Source of the DNA: Rubritepida sp.
GTDB taxonomy: Bacteria > Pseudomonadota > Alphaproteobacteria > Acetobacterales > Acetobacteraceae
Reading direction: 5' to 3'
Length of the DNA stretch: 7,381 nucleotides
NCBI GenBank assembly: GCA_007129145.1
Contig: SKWC01000415.1
Span: 1-7,381, forward strand
The notes under the pieces: model-generated
Database searches by the model: none
Told to the model about the DNA's origin: nothing
The model's input: only the letters and a program-made list of their open reading frames with translations
Position numbers and translations under genes: made by a program
Shown here: positions 1 through 6,243 of the stretch, piece by piece
Numbering within the stretch: the stretch's first letter is position 1
How the letters are laid out: each line of letters begins with the position of its first letter

Positions 1-295
1 AGAGGTGTTTTGTTTTAGGCATAAAGTACAGGTAAATCAAGATTGCCGGCGCCCATGCCAGGTTCAAAATAACAGGGGAGTCTATAAAGGTAAATGGTGT
101 CTCCTGCCACTCAAACAGGTTTAACAGCCCGGAAAAGGCTACTACAAAAACAATACTGCCCAGAAAGCCCCAGACAAAGCTGATACCAAACAGTCTTCTT
201 ATCCCTTCCCGGGGGACCAGGATTACCATAAATAAGAACATCATCAGCCCAAAACCTAAGTAATGGAGGTCATAAGGGAATTGAATATTAAGCAT
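1..295 (-). CDS. Partial multi-pass membrane protein, Bacillota-like (N-terminal 98 residues)
   Basis: The reading frame starts at an ATG (295-293) and stays open to the window edge, so the C-terminus is missing. Upstream on the minus strand is AAAGGA, ending about 11 bases before the ATG, a strong Shine-Dalgarno site. The 98 visible residues hold three hydrophobic stretches: about 13-27 (LGFGLMMFLFMVILV), about 36-58 (starting FGISFVWGFLGSIVF) and about 77-91 (LNLAWAPAILIYLYF). Short charged or polar loops (PREGIRR, FEWQET) lie between them, and the third is followed by a basic PKTKH turn. This is an integral membrane protein with no catalytic motif in view. The layout is reminiscent of small Clostridia/Bacillus membrane proteins of the CBO0543 type, but that is only a resemblance from memory. 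Base composition and codon use (many AT-ending codons) are unlike everything after position 690. Confidence 0.7.
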   Translation of the reverse strand, partial: MLNIQFPYDLHYLGFGLMMFLFMVILVPREGIRRLFGISFVWGFLGSIVFVVAFSGLLNLFEWQETPFTFIDSPVILNLAWAPAILIYLYFMPKTKHL

Positions 296-567
296 TTATC
301 TTAATCCTTTCCGGTAGAAGAAAAGGTATAACTCGTTAAGACGCCGATCATACCTGCCACGTCGTATCTGTAGTGGTGCCAATGACCCAGCCTTTCCAGG
401 TTTTACCCTATCTCGTATATGTGTTGTTCATTTTTTAAGTTTTCCCTGCTAAAACAAGGCTATTCAATATTGCACGTGGATGGATTTAGTAATATCTCTA
501 TGACCCAAACAGGCAAAGAGTTAAGACGCTTAACCATGACGCTACGCTTCGCAAAGGTCCTCACTTT
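296..567. other. Low-GC intergenic stretch with a short repeat and hairpin
   Basis: No convincing gene is visible here. A 63-residue plus-strand open frame at 419-610 has no ribosome binding site and unlikely composition. The 10-mer GTTAAGACGC occurs at 335-344 and again at 520-529. At 520-534 it forms a perfect 6-bp stem, GTTAAG/CTTAAC, with a 3-base loop. The hairpin lies about 34 bases beyond the stop at 568 on the minus strand, but no T-run follows it, so it is not a clear intrinsic terminator. The stretch should hold the promoter of the membrane gene at 1-295, but I could not pick a convincing -35/-10 pair. No T-box or known riboswitch core was recognised. Confidence 0.4.
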
Positions 568-681
568 CTATTCCACAACCTTAACCCGGGAAAACCATTC
601 CGGCAGATGATCTCCGCCGATTTGCAGTTCCCGCATGAGACGGGCAAAGAGGAGTTTGGCGTCCTTTTCGATGGTTACTTC
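568..681 (-). CDS. C-terminal fragment of an unidentified low-GC protein, truncated at the junction
   Basis: On the minus strand one frame reads 37 residues and then TAG at 570-568. It begins EVTIEKDAKLLFARLMRELQ and ends PEWFSRVKVVE. The mix of charged and amphipathic residues is typical of a real soluble protein end, with a probable helix over KDAKLLFARLMREL. The codons (GAA, AAG, GTT, GTA, ATC) match the low-GC block. The frame stays open upstream into the GC-rich DNA, but there it becomes repetitive Gly/Arg/Pro/Ala, which looks like out-of-frame reading of another gene. The true gene therefore appears to be cut at about 680-690. The family is not recognised, and no conserved motif is long enough to assign a function. 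Confidence 0.5.
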   Translation of the reverse strand, partial: EVTIEKDAKLLFARLMRELQIGGDHLPEWFSRVKVVE

Positions 682-695
682 GGGGCGGGGGCGTG
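675..695. other. Composition breakpoint: probable chimeric or recombination junction
   Basis: Within about 20 bases the sequence changes from AT-rich text to uninterrupted GC-rich text starting near CGGGGCGGGGGCG (681-693). Two minus-strand genes in different frames are broken here. The low-GC gene is missing its start and the high-GC Tat-signal gene is missing its body. No terminal inverted repeat, target duplication, tRNA or integrase motif is visible at the join. The exact base cannot be fixed by eye. Confidence 0.6.
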
Positions 696-782
696 GCTGG
701 CCGCCACCCCGCCCGCCGCCGCCAGCGCACCCGCGCCCGCCAGCAGCCCACGCCGCCCCAACAGCCTGTGCAGCCCTTCCAT
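682..782 (-). CDS. N-terminus of a Tat-exported protein, truncated at the junction
   Basis: The ATG at 782-780 is preceded on the minus strand by TTGAGGAGAGGACACCC, giving GAGGAG/AGAGGA Shine-Dalgarno matches at good spacing. About 33 residues are readable before the junction: MEGLHRLLGRRGLLAGAGAL, then AAAGGVAASHAPAP. This is a textbook twin-arginine signal peptide, with an RRGLL core at residues 10-14, a Gly/Ala/Leu hydrophobic region and an AxA-like cleavage area near GVAASHA. The frame meets TAA at 677-675 only after crossing into the low-GC DNA, so the 35-codon length is an artefact of truncation. The mature domain is absent and the protein family cannot be determined. The FNR/FixK-type box upstream suggests an oxygen-responsive gene, and Tat export would fit a cofactor-binding periplasmic redox enzyme, but that is inference only. 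Confidence 0.6.
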
Positions 783-871
783 GGGTGTCCTCTCCTCAAC
801 CCGGCGTCGCGAGGCGTCGAACCCTGTCCCTGCGCGCATCCGAATATGTTGCGTTGCTTAAAGACAGGCGC

Positions 872-913
872 AAACTATGCGGCTTCAGGCTGATCAGCTC
901 TGATCTGGATCAA
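872..913 (-). promoter_or_regulatory. FNR/FixK-type operator with class II promoter spacing
   Basis: On the minus strand, 913-900 reads TTGATCCAGATCAG. This matches the FNR/Anr/FixK consensus TTGAT-N4-ATCAA at 9 of its 10 specified bases. If the box centre (906.5) sits at -41.5, transcription would start near 865 and the -10 hexamer should cover 877-872. That hexamer is TAGTTT, which keeps the T, A and final T of TATAAT. The leader to the ATG at 782 would be about 83 bases and carries a good ribosome binding site. A second partial palindrome, GCTGATCAGC (888-897), lies just downstream. The arrangement points to oxygen- or nitric-oxide-dependent control of the truncated Tat-signal gene. The match is read by eye and binding is inferred. 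Confidence 0.5.
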
Positions 914-923
914 GGCGGGTCGG

Positions 924-943
924 AAAATACGGCCCTCGGGGCC
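924..943 (-). terminator. Weak intrinsic terminator after the hydrolase gene
   Basis: Ten bases past the hydrolase stop, the minus strand reads GGCCCCGAGGGCC (943-931), a perfect 5-bp GGCCC/GGGCC stem with a CGA loop. It is followed by GTATTTTCC with a four-T run. The stem is short and the T-run brief, so it may work poorly or only with Rho. Its position exactly between two minus-strand transcription units favours a real terminator that insulates the FNR-type promoter downstream. Confidence 0.4.
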
Positions 944-952
944 TAGCGCCGC

Positions 953-1819
953 TCAGGCCAGGAAATCCGCGACCAACGCGGTCTGGGCGGCATCCATCAG
1001 CGCCGGCGCATGGCCGCAACCCGCGATGGTGGCCAGGCGCACGCCGGGCGTGGCCGCCATGGCCGCCGCGGTGGCGGCCGTCAGCAGGTCCGAGCTTTCG
1101 CCGCGCAGGACCAGCACCGGCCGCTGCGTCACGGCCGGCCAGAGCGGCCACAGCTCAATATCCTGCAGCGGGCCCGAGAGGGGCTCGAAGATGGCCGGGT
1201 CGAAATGCTGCACCACGCGGCCGGAGGCGGTCATGCGCGCGCTGTGCCGGGCCAGATGCGCCCATTGCGCATCGGTCAGCGGGCCGAAGGGGGCGTGGAT
1301 GCGCCGCAGATGCGCCTCCAGCGCCGCCACATCCGCGAATTCCGGCTGCGGCCCGGCCAGGTATTCGCGGATGCGCGCGAGCGCCGCCGCCGGGACGAAG
1401 GGGCCGATGTCGTTCAGCACCAGCCGCCGCATCCGCACGCCCGGCATGGTGGCGAGGCCCATCGCGATCAGCCCGCCCATGCTGGTGCCCACCCAGTCGT
1501 ATTCGCCCAGCTGCGCAAGCAGCGGCGCGAGGGCCGCGATGTAGCCCGGCACCGCATAGAGCCCGCCCGAGGGCAGCCAGCCCGACAGCCCGCGGCCGGG
1601 GATGTCGGGGCAGATCACCCGCCGCCCGCGCGCGGCCAGCACCTGCGCCAGCGCGTCGAAGTCGCGTGCCTGGCGGGTCAGCCCATGCACGCAGACCACG
1701 GGCGGGCCACTCCCTGGTCCATCCCCTGGGCCCCATTCCACCCAGCGCAGCGGCACGGGCCCTGTCTCCAGCGGCGCGCGCAGCTGCCCCAGGCGGGGCC
1801 CCGGGGGAGGTGGCGTCAC
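953..1819 (-). CDS. Alpha/beta hydrolase-fold enzyme
   Basis: The gene encodes a 288-residue cytoplasmic serine hydrolase, the usual size for the family. I chose the GTG at 1819-1817 because its GTGA overlaps the CoA-transferase stop by 4 bases and AAGGG lies six bases upstream. The open frame continues further up, but there it is an out-of-frame reading of the neighbour, rich in Arg and Gly. The oxyanion-hole strand VVCVHGL is at 41-47 and PDIPGRGLS at 71-79. The nucleophile elbow GTSMGG is at 111-116 with Ser113. The acid is probably Asp244 in RGESSD, and the base is His270 in GCGHAP. The helical cap lies roughly at 140-225. Family members cleave esters, thioesters or C-C bonds; the substrate cannot be read from the motifs. 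Translational coupling to a CaiB/BaiF enzyme suggests action on an acyl-CoA or ester in the same pathway. No signal peptide is visible. Confidence 0.9.
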   Translation of the reverse strand: MTPPPPGPRLGQLRAPLETGPVPLRWVEWGPGDGPGSGPPVVCVHGLTRQARDFDALAQVLAARGRRVICPDIPGRGLSGWLPSGGLYAVPGYIAALAPLLAQLGEYDWVGTSMGGLIAMGLATMPGVRMRRLVLNDIGPFVPAAALARIREYLAGPQPEFADVAALEAHLRRIHAPFGPLTDAQWAHLARHSARMTASGRVVQHFDPAIFEPLSGPLQDIELWPLWPAVTQRPVLVLRGESSDLLTAATAAAMAATPGVRLATIAGCGHAPALMDAAQTALVADFLA

Positions 1820-3036
1820 AGGATGCCCTTGTTCCGCAGGGCGGCGACCTCGGCTTCGGACATGCCCAGCAGGCCGCGCAGCACGCCCTCGGTGTGCTCG
1901 CCCAGGATGGGCGGCGCGATGCGGTAGTCGGCCGGCGTGGCGGACAGCTTCACCGGGTTGGCGATGACCGAGACGTCCTGGCCGCTGCTGTGCGTCATCT
2001 CCACCACCATGCCGCGCGCCTGCACATGCGGGTCGGCGAAGACCTCCTTCAGCGTGTTGATCGGCCCGCAGCCGATCTTCTGCGCCTCCAGCGCCGCCAC
2101 CCATTCGGCGGTGGTGCGCGACTTCATGACCGGCGTCAGCGTCTCGGTCACCAGGTCGCGGTTGGCCACGCGGATCGGGTTGGTGGCGAAGCGCGCGTCG
2201 GCCAGCAGATGCTCGCAGCCGAAGGCCTTGCAGAAGCGCTCGAAGGTCGGGTCATTGCCCACGGCCAGGATGATGTAGCCGTCCTTCGTCGGGAATTCCT
2301 GGTAGGGGCTGATGTTGGGGTGCTGGTTGCCCAGCCGGGCCGGGTTCTCGCCGGTGGCCAGGTAGTTCATCCCCTGGTTGGCCAGCCAGGCCACATGCGT
2401 GTCCAGCATGCCGATGTCGATCTGCTGGCCTTCCCCGCTCTGGTTGCGGTGGTTCAGCGCGGCCAGGATGCCGATGCAGCCATAGAGCCCCGCGAACAGG
2501 TCGGCCACCGGGATGCCCACCTTCTGCGGGCTGCCCTTGGGCTCGCCGGTGAGGGACATCACGCCCCCCATCGCCTGGATCAGCGCGTCATAGCCCGGGC
2601 GCGGCGCATAGGGGCCGGTCTGGCCGAAGCCGGTGATCGAGCAGTAGATCAGCCGCGGATACTTCGCCTTCAGCTGGTCGAAGCCCAGGCCATACTTGGC
2701 CAGCGCGCCGACCTTGAAGTTCTCCACCAGAATGTCGCAATGCTCGAGCAGCCGGTGGATTACCGCCTGGCCCTCGGGCTTGGCCATGTCCAGCGTGACC
2801 GACTGCTTGTTGCGGTTCACGCCCAGGAAATAGGCGCTTTCCTTGGTCTCGGGCCAGAAGGGGGGGGCGAAGCCGCGGGTGTCGTCGCCCGCCTCGGGGC
2901 GCTCGATCTTGATGACCTCGGCGCCGAGGTCGCCCAGCATCTGGGTGCAGGTGGGCCCCGCCAGCACGCGGGTCAGGTCGAGGACGCGCAGGCCCTTGAG
3001 GGGACCAGAGGGTTGGGGTCCGGTGGGGGTGGTCAT
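1816..3036 (-). CDS. CaiB/BaiF family class III CoA-transferase
   Basis: The 406-residue protein moves coenzyme A between carboxylic acids through an aspartyl-CoA thioester and is cytosolic, usually forming interlocked dimers. Family landmarks appear in order: LKGLRVLDLTRVLAGP (13-28), LGAEVIKIERP (37-47), NRNKQSVTLD (74-83), DILVENFKVG (101-110), SITGFGQTGP (133-142) and PGYDALIQAMGG (147-158). Asp150 of the last corresponds to the catalytic Asp of formyl-CoA transferase and CaiB. PVADLFAGLYG and GQQIDIGMLD follow in the middle, and the C-terminal lobe ends NKGIL. The start at 3036-3034 (MTTPTGPQP) is preferred over an in-frame ATG 84 bases upstream because CAGGAG precedes it and homologues begin this way. 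It is the first gene of a coupled pair with the hydrolase. The divergent Bug protein gene is a common partner, suggesting a shared organic-acid pathway. The donor and acceptor acids are unknown. Confidence 0.93.
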   Translation of the reverse strand: MTTPTGPQPSGPLKGLRVLDLTRVLAGPTCTQMLGDLGAEVIKIERPEAGDDTRGFAPPFWPETKESAYFLGVNRNKQSVTLDMAKPEGQAVIHRLLEHCDILVENFKVGALAKYGLGFDQLKAKYPRLIYCSITGFGQTGPYAPRPGYDALIQAMGGVMSLTGEPKGSPQKVGIPVADLFAGLYGCIGILAALNHRNQSGEGQQIDIGMLDTHVAWLANQGMNYLATGENPARLGNQHPNISPYQEFPTKDGYIILAVGNDPTFERFCKAFGCEHLLADARFATNPIRVANRDLVTETLTPVMKSRTTAEWVAALEAQKIGCGPINTLKEVFADPHVQARGMVVEMTHSSGQDVSVIANPVKLSATPADYRIAPPILGEHTEGVLRGLLGMSEAEVAALRNKGIL

Positions 3037-3206
3037 GCCTGTCGTGCTCCTGCTGCATCTGGCGCGGGCCTCGCGCATCGCGCGGATCGGCCCGGGTGGC
3101 AAGGGGCGGGGCGGTTTCACGGGAGTGTCAAGCGCCTGTCATGCGCGGGTCACCGCGGCTGGGCTAGGCCGCGCCAAACGCCGAGGCAAAACGGGAGACC
3201 GCCGCC
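3037..3206. promoter_or_regulatory. Divergent intergenic region between CoA-transferase and Bug genes
   Basis: These 170 bases must hold both outward promoters. A TTGACA hexamer is present on the minus strand at 3131-3126, but no recognisable -10 lies 16-18 bases downstream (the position reads CGCCCC). Both genes have clear ribosome binding sites: CAGGAG before 3036 on the minus strand, and GGGAGA eight bases before 3207 on the plus strand. No strong operator palindrome was found. Confidence 0.3.
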
Positions 3207-4205
3207 ATGACCACCCGCCGCCGCCATCTGCTCACCTCCAGCGCCGCGCTGCTCGCCGCGCCAGGCCTTGCCATCCCCTCCCTCGCCGTCGAGGGCTTTC
3301 CCAGCCGCCCCGTCTCGCTGGTCGTCCCCTTCCCGCCGGGCGGCACCACCGACCTCGGCGGGCGCATCATCGCCCCGCGCGCCGCGCACCACCTGGGCGG
3401 CACCATCGTCATCGAGAACCGCCCCGGCGCGGCCGGCGCCGTGGCGGCCGACCAGGTCCGCCGCGCCGACCCCGACGGGCACACCCTGTTCCTTGGCGTC
3501 GCCGCCACCCATGGCGTCCGTCCCGCCGTCTTCGGCGATCAGTTGCCCTATGACGCGGTCGCGGATTTCGCGCCGGTCGCCCTGCTGGGCGTCACGCCCT
3601 TCCTGCTGGTGGTGCGCGCTGATTCCCCCTTCCAGACCGCCGCACAACTGATCGAGCGGCTTCGCGCCGAACCCGGCCGGCACAACTACGCCTCGGCCGG
3701 GCCGGGCGGCGTGCCGCATCTCGCGGGCGAGTGGCTGCGCATGGAGGCGGGCGTGGATGTCGTGCATGTCCCCTATCGCGGCGGCGCGCAGATGCTGCAG
3801 GGACTGCTCTCCGGCGATGTCACCTTCATGATCGAATCCGTCCCCACCGTCGCCGCCGCCGTGGCCGATGGCCGGCTGCGCGTCCTGGCCCGCGCCACGA
3901 CGCGGCCGGGCGGCGCCTTTGCCGAGGTGCCCACCCTGGGTGCGCTGGGCATGGGCGATGTGGACGCCGAGACCTGGATCATGGCCATCGCCCCCGCCGG
4001 GACCCCCGCCGCGGTGCTGGCGCGGCTCAACGCCGCCTTCAACGCCGCCAATGCCGAGCCCGCGGTGGTGGAACAGCTCGCCGCCATCGGCACCCAGGCG
4101 ATCAGCGACAGCACACCCGAGAGCGCGGCGGCGCATATCCGCGAGGAGATCGCGCGCTGGCGCGGCGTGGTCGAGCGCGCGGGCATCCGCCTCAGCCTCA
4201 GCTGA
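3207..4205 (+). CDS. Tripartite tricarboxylate transporter substrate-binding protein (Bug/TctC family)
   Basis: The 332-residue periplasmic solute-binding protein captures an organic acid (carboxylate) for uptake or sensing. The start ATG follows GGGAGA at an eight-base spacing. Residues 1-27 form a Tat-like signal: RRRHLL at 4-9, then an Ala/Leu region, with cleavage likely around 27-30. The Bug hallmarks follow: FPSRPVSLVVPFPPGGTTDL (31-50), with Asp49 at the ligand-anchoring position, IVIENRPGAAGAVAADQV (67-84), DPDGHTLFLG (88-97), and later YASAGPGG, HVPYRGG, LLSGDVTFMI and APAGTPAAVLARLN. The length is normal (about 320-330). No TctA or TctB membrane partner is in the window, which is usual for orphan Bug proteins in bacteria rich in this family. 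The gene lies 76 bases before the aldehyde dehydrogenase on the same strand, probably in one transcript, and is divergent from the CoA-transferase. Confidence 0.93.
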   Translation: MTTRRRHLLTSSAALLAAPGLAIPSLAVEGFPSRPVSLVVPFPPGGTTDLGGRIIAPRAAHHLGGTIVIENRPGAAGAVAADQVRRADPDGHTLFLGVAATHGVRPAVFGDQLPYDAVADFAPVALLGVTPFLLVVRADSPFQTAAQLIERLRAEPGRHNYASAGPGGVPHLAGEWLRMEAGVDVVHVPYRGGAQMLQGLLSGDVTFMIESVPTVAAAVADGRLRVLARATTRPGGAFAEVPTLGALGMGDVDAETWIMAIAPAGTPAAVLARLNAAFNAANAEPAVVEQLAAIGTQAISDSTPESAAAHIREEIARWRGVVERAGIRLSLS

Positions 4206-4230
4206 GGTTCCGTCCCCCGTGGTTCCGTCC
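4206..4230 (+). repeat. Short tandem repeat in the Bug-ALDH spacer
   Basis: GGTTCCGTCC occurs at 4206-4215 and again at 4221-4230, a period of 15 bases starting right after the Bug stop codon. The copies are separated by CCCGT. Only two units are present. It may be a trivial slippage duplication. Nothing suggests an operator for a named regulator. Confidence 0.45.
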
Positions 4231-4281
4231 GGCGGCGGGCGGCGCTAGTCTGCCGGGCAACCGACGTCACGGAGGCCCGCC

Positions 4282-5793
4282 ATGCTCGACACGCCGCACC
4301 CCACCCCGGCAGAACCCACGCTCGACTGCCGGGCGCTGGCCCAGAAGCTCTCGGGGCTGCACTTCATCGGCGGGCGCTATGTGCCCGGCCTGTCGGGGCA
4401 GAACTTCGACGTGGTGAACCCCGCCACCGGCGAGGTGATCGGCAAGGCGGCCGAGGGCGACGCCCAGGATGTGAACATGGCGGTGCTGGACGCCGCCCGC
4501 GCCCAGAAGGAATGGGCCAGCATCCCCGCGCGCAAGCGCGGCGCGCTGGTCGCGCAATGCGCCGCCGTGCTGAAGGCCCATCAGGAGGAACTCGCGCGCC
4601 TCATCGCGCTCGAGACCGGCAAGGCGCTGCGCACCGAAAGCCGCGTCGAGGCCGGCGTGGTGGCCGACATCTTCGAATTCTTCGGCGGCCTCGGCTCCGA
4701 ATTGAAGGGCGAGAGCGTGCCCTTCGACCCCAAGGTGCTGAGTGTCACGGTGCGTGAGCCGCTGGGGGTGGTCGGCGCCATCATCCCCTGGAACGTGCCC
4801 ATGCTGCTGATGGCGCTGAAGGTGGCGCCAGCGCTGGTGGCGGGCAACACGGTGGTGGTGAAATCCGCCGAGGAAGCGCCGCTGACCGTGCTGCGCATCT
4901 GCGAGCTGATGAACCGCGTGCTGCCGCCGGGCTGCTTCAACATCCTCTCGGGCTTCGGCCCGGAATGCGGCGCGCCGCTGGTCGAGCACCGGCTGGTGCG
5001 CAAGGTCACCTTCACCGGCAGCGTCGAGACCGGCAAGATCGTGGCCAAGGCGGCGGCCGAGAAGCTGGTGCCGGTCACGCTGGAACTGGGCGGCAAGTCG
5101 CCCATGATCGTCTTCGCGGACTGCGATTTCGACAAGACGGTGGCCGGCGCGCTGACCTCCATGCGCTTCACCCGCCAGGGCCAGTCCTGCACGGCGGCGA
5201 GCCGCATCTATGTCGAGCGCCCGATCTTCGACCGCTTCGTGGCCCGCATGCAGCAGGCTGTGGACGCCATGGTGATGGGCGACCCGCTGGACGAGAAGAC
5301 CGACATCGGCACCATCATCAGCGACGGCCAGTTCGAGAAGGTCCAGGCCTTCATCGCCGAGGGCAAGGCGACCAAGGGTGCCACCGCCATCGAATGCAGC
5401 GCCCTGCCCGACGACCCCGCGCTGAAGAAGGGTCTGTTCCTGCGCCCGGTGATCTTCACCGGCCTCGATGCATCCTCGCGGCTGGTGCGCGAGGAGATCT
5501 TCGGCCCCGTCACCGTGATCCAGCCCTTCGACGACGCGGAGGAGGTGCTGGCCGCGGCCAATGACAGCGAATACGGCCTGGCCGCCAGCCTCTGGACCAA
5601 CAACCTGCGCGTGGGCCTAGATCTCGCGCACCGGCTGGAAGCGGGGCTGGTGCAGATCAACCAGAACCTCGTGGTGCAGGCGAACCTCAGCTACGGCGGG
5701 GTCAAGAGCAGCGGCCTCGGCAAGGAAGCGAGCCTGGAGGCCATGCTGGAGCACTTCACCCACAAGAAGACCATCATGGTGAACATGGCCTGA
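4282..5793 (+). CDS. NAD(P)+-dependent aldehyde dehydrogenase
   Basis: The 503-residue enzyme oxidises an aldehyde to its carboxylic acid in the cytosol using NAD(P)+. The ATG is preceded by GGAGG at about six bases, in CACGGAGGCCCGCC. Superfamily landmarks are complete: FDVVNPATGEVIG (42-54), the transition-state residue Asn171 in PWNVP, nucleotide-binding VVVKSAEEAPL (191-201), FTGSVETG (244-251), the general base Glu268 in VTLELGGKSP, and the catalytic Cys303 in RQGQSCTAAS (298-307). EEIFGPV and GLAASLWTNN follow, and the enzyme ends with a SYGGVKSSGLGKE-type loop. The length is typical. It resembles the broad betaine/phenylacetaldehyde/vanillin-type classes, so the substrate is not decided. 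The Bug gene upstream and the CoA-transferase/hydrolase pair opposite suggest that its acid product, or a precursor, is metabolised locally. Confidence 0.95.
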   Translation: MLDTPHPTPAEPTLDCRALAQKLSGLHFIGGRYVPGLSGQNFDVVNPATGEVIGKAAEGDAQDVNMAVLDAARAQKEWASIPARKRGALVAQCAAVLKAHQEELARLIALETGKALRTESRVEAGVVADIFEFFGGLGSELKGESVPFDPKVLSVTVREPLGVVGAIIPWNVPMLLMALKVAPALVAGNTVVVKSAEEAPLTVLRICELMNRVLPPGCFNILSGFGPECGAPLVEHRLVRKVTFTGSVETGKIVAKAAAEKLVPVTLELGGKSPMIVFADCDFDKTVAGALTSMRFTRQGQSCTAASRIYVERPIFDRFVARMQQAVDAMVMGDPLDEKTDIGTIISDGQFEKVQAFIAEGKATKGATAIECSALPDDPALKKGLFLRPVIFTGLDASSRLVREEIFGPVTVIQPFDDAEEVLAAANDSEYGLAASLWTNNLRVGLDLAHRLEAGLVQINQNLVVQANLSYGGVKSSGLGKEASLEAMLEHFTHKKTIMVNMA

Positions 5794-5806
5794 GGGGGGC
5801 GGGGCC

Positions 5807-6175
5807 TCACCCCCGCGCCAGCCACCAGCCGAGCACGAAGGCGGCAAGCCCGAGCCCCACGCTGGCCGCGACATAGAGCGCGGCCAGCCAGGGCGCGCGC
5901 TCCCACAGCAGCATCGTCTCCAGGCTGAAGGCGCTGAAGGTGGTGAAGCCGCCCAGCACCCCCGCCACCCAGAACAGCCGCGCCTGGCCCTCGACCTGCC
6001 AGCCCGCCAGCAGCCCGATCAGCAGGGAGCCCAGCAGGTTCACCGCCAGCGTCGCCCAGGGGAAGCCGGGCCCCAGCAGATGCAGCCCCGCCAGCGACAC
6101 GCCATACCGCGCCGCCGACCCTATCGCCCCGCCCGCCGCCACCAGAAGAAAGCTCACGCCGCCCGATCCCACCAT
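5807..6175 (-). CDS. crcB: Fluoride channel FluC/CrcB
   Basis: This small inner-membrane protein forms dual-topology dimers that export fluoride. The chosen ATG at 6175-6173 gives 122 residues; an in-frame ATG at 6193 would give 128 but lacks a ribosome binding site. From the chosen start, GGAIGSAARYG (15-25) holds the conserved Arg, and WATLAVNLLGSLLIGLLAG (40-58) holds the conserved Asn. GGFTTFSAFSLE (75-86) is the channel signature with the Phe and Thr/Ser residues of the fluoride path. Four hydrophobic segments are present, the last near residues 99-118. The gene ends convergently with the aldehyde dehydrogenase, with only 13 bases between stop codons. A short ORF with a better ribosome binding site ends two bases before this start, suggesting coupled translation. 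No fluoride riboswitch was recognised; the upstream space is occupied by the divergent gene. Confidence 0.9.
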   Translation of the reverse strand: MVGSGGVSFLLVAAGGAIGSAARYGVSLAGLHLLGPGFPWATLAVNLLGSLLIGLLAGWQVEGQARLFWVAGVLGGFTTFSAFSLETMLLWERAPWLAALYVAASVGLGLAAFVLGWWLARG

Positions 6176-6177
6176 GG

Positions 6178-6213
6178 TCAAAACCGACCCCATGTTGCGT
6201 CATTTAACGCCAT
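6178..6213 (-). CDS. Possible 11-residue leader peptide ORF upstream of crcB
   Basis: On the minus strand a GGAGA Shine-Dalgarno (6225-6221) lies seven bases before ATG 6213-6211. The ORF encodes MALNDATWGRF and stops with TGA at 6180-6178. The crcB ATG at 6175 follows two bases later (TGACCATG), a spacing suited to translational re-initiation. The frame differs from crcB, so it is not simply its N-terminus. The alternative is that the Shine-Dalgarno match is chance, or that an indel hides a different crcB start. Confidence 0.35.
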   Translation of the reverse strand: MALNDATWGRF

Positions 6214-6243
6214 GTCCAAATCTCCGTTGCGCGGGAGCGTGGA

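Noticed and set aside
520..534. GTTAAG/CTTAAC hairpin as an intrinsic terminator for the gene ending at 568
   Set aside because: The stem is AT-rich and six bases long, with no following T-run on the minus strand.
419..610. Plus-strand 63-residue open frame in the low-GC block
   Set aside because: It has no ribosome binding site and no recognisable family. Its end overlaps the more convincing minus-strand coding end at 568-681.
3126..3131. Consensus -35 hexamer TTGACA on the minus strand before the CoA-transferase
   Set aside because: No -10-like hexamer is found at 16-18 bases spacing, where the DNA is CGCCCC. A lone hexamer is likely chance.
1666..3210. Plus-strand 514-residue open frame opposite the CoA-transferase
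   Set aside because: It is antisense to a clearly conserved CaiB/BaiF gene. Its His/Gln/Gly/Arg-rich composition is typical of GC-rich shadow frames.
3150..4136. Minus-strand 328-residue open frame opposite the Bug gene
   Set aside because: It is a Gly/Arg/His-rich shadow of a gene with all Bug family landmarks, and has no ribosome binding site or family motif.
5791..5809. Inverted repeat TGAGG...CCTCA spanning both convergent stop codons, considered as a bidirectional terminator
   Set aside because: The symmetry comes largely from two TGA stops facing each other. The stem is only 5 bp with a G-rich loop, and there is no T-run on either strand.
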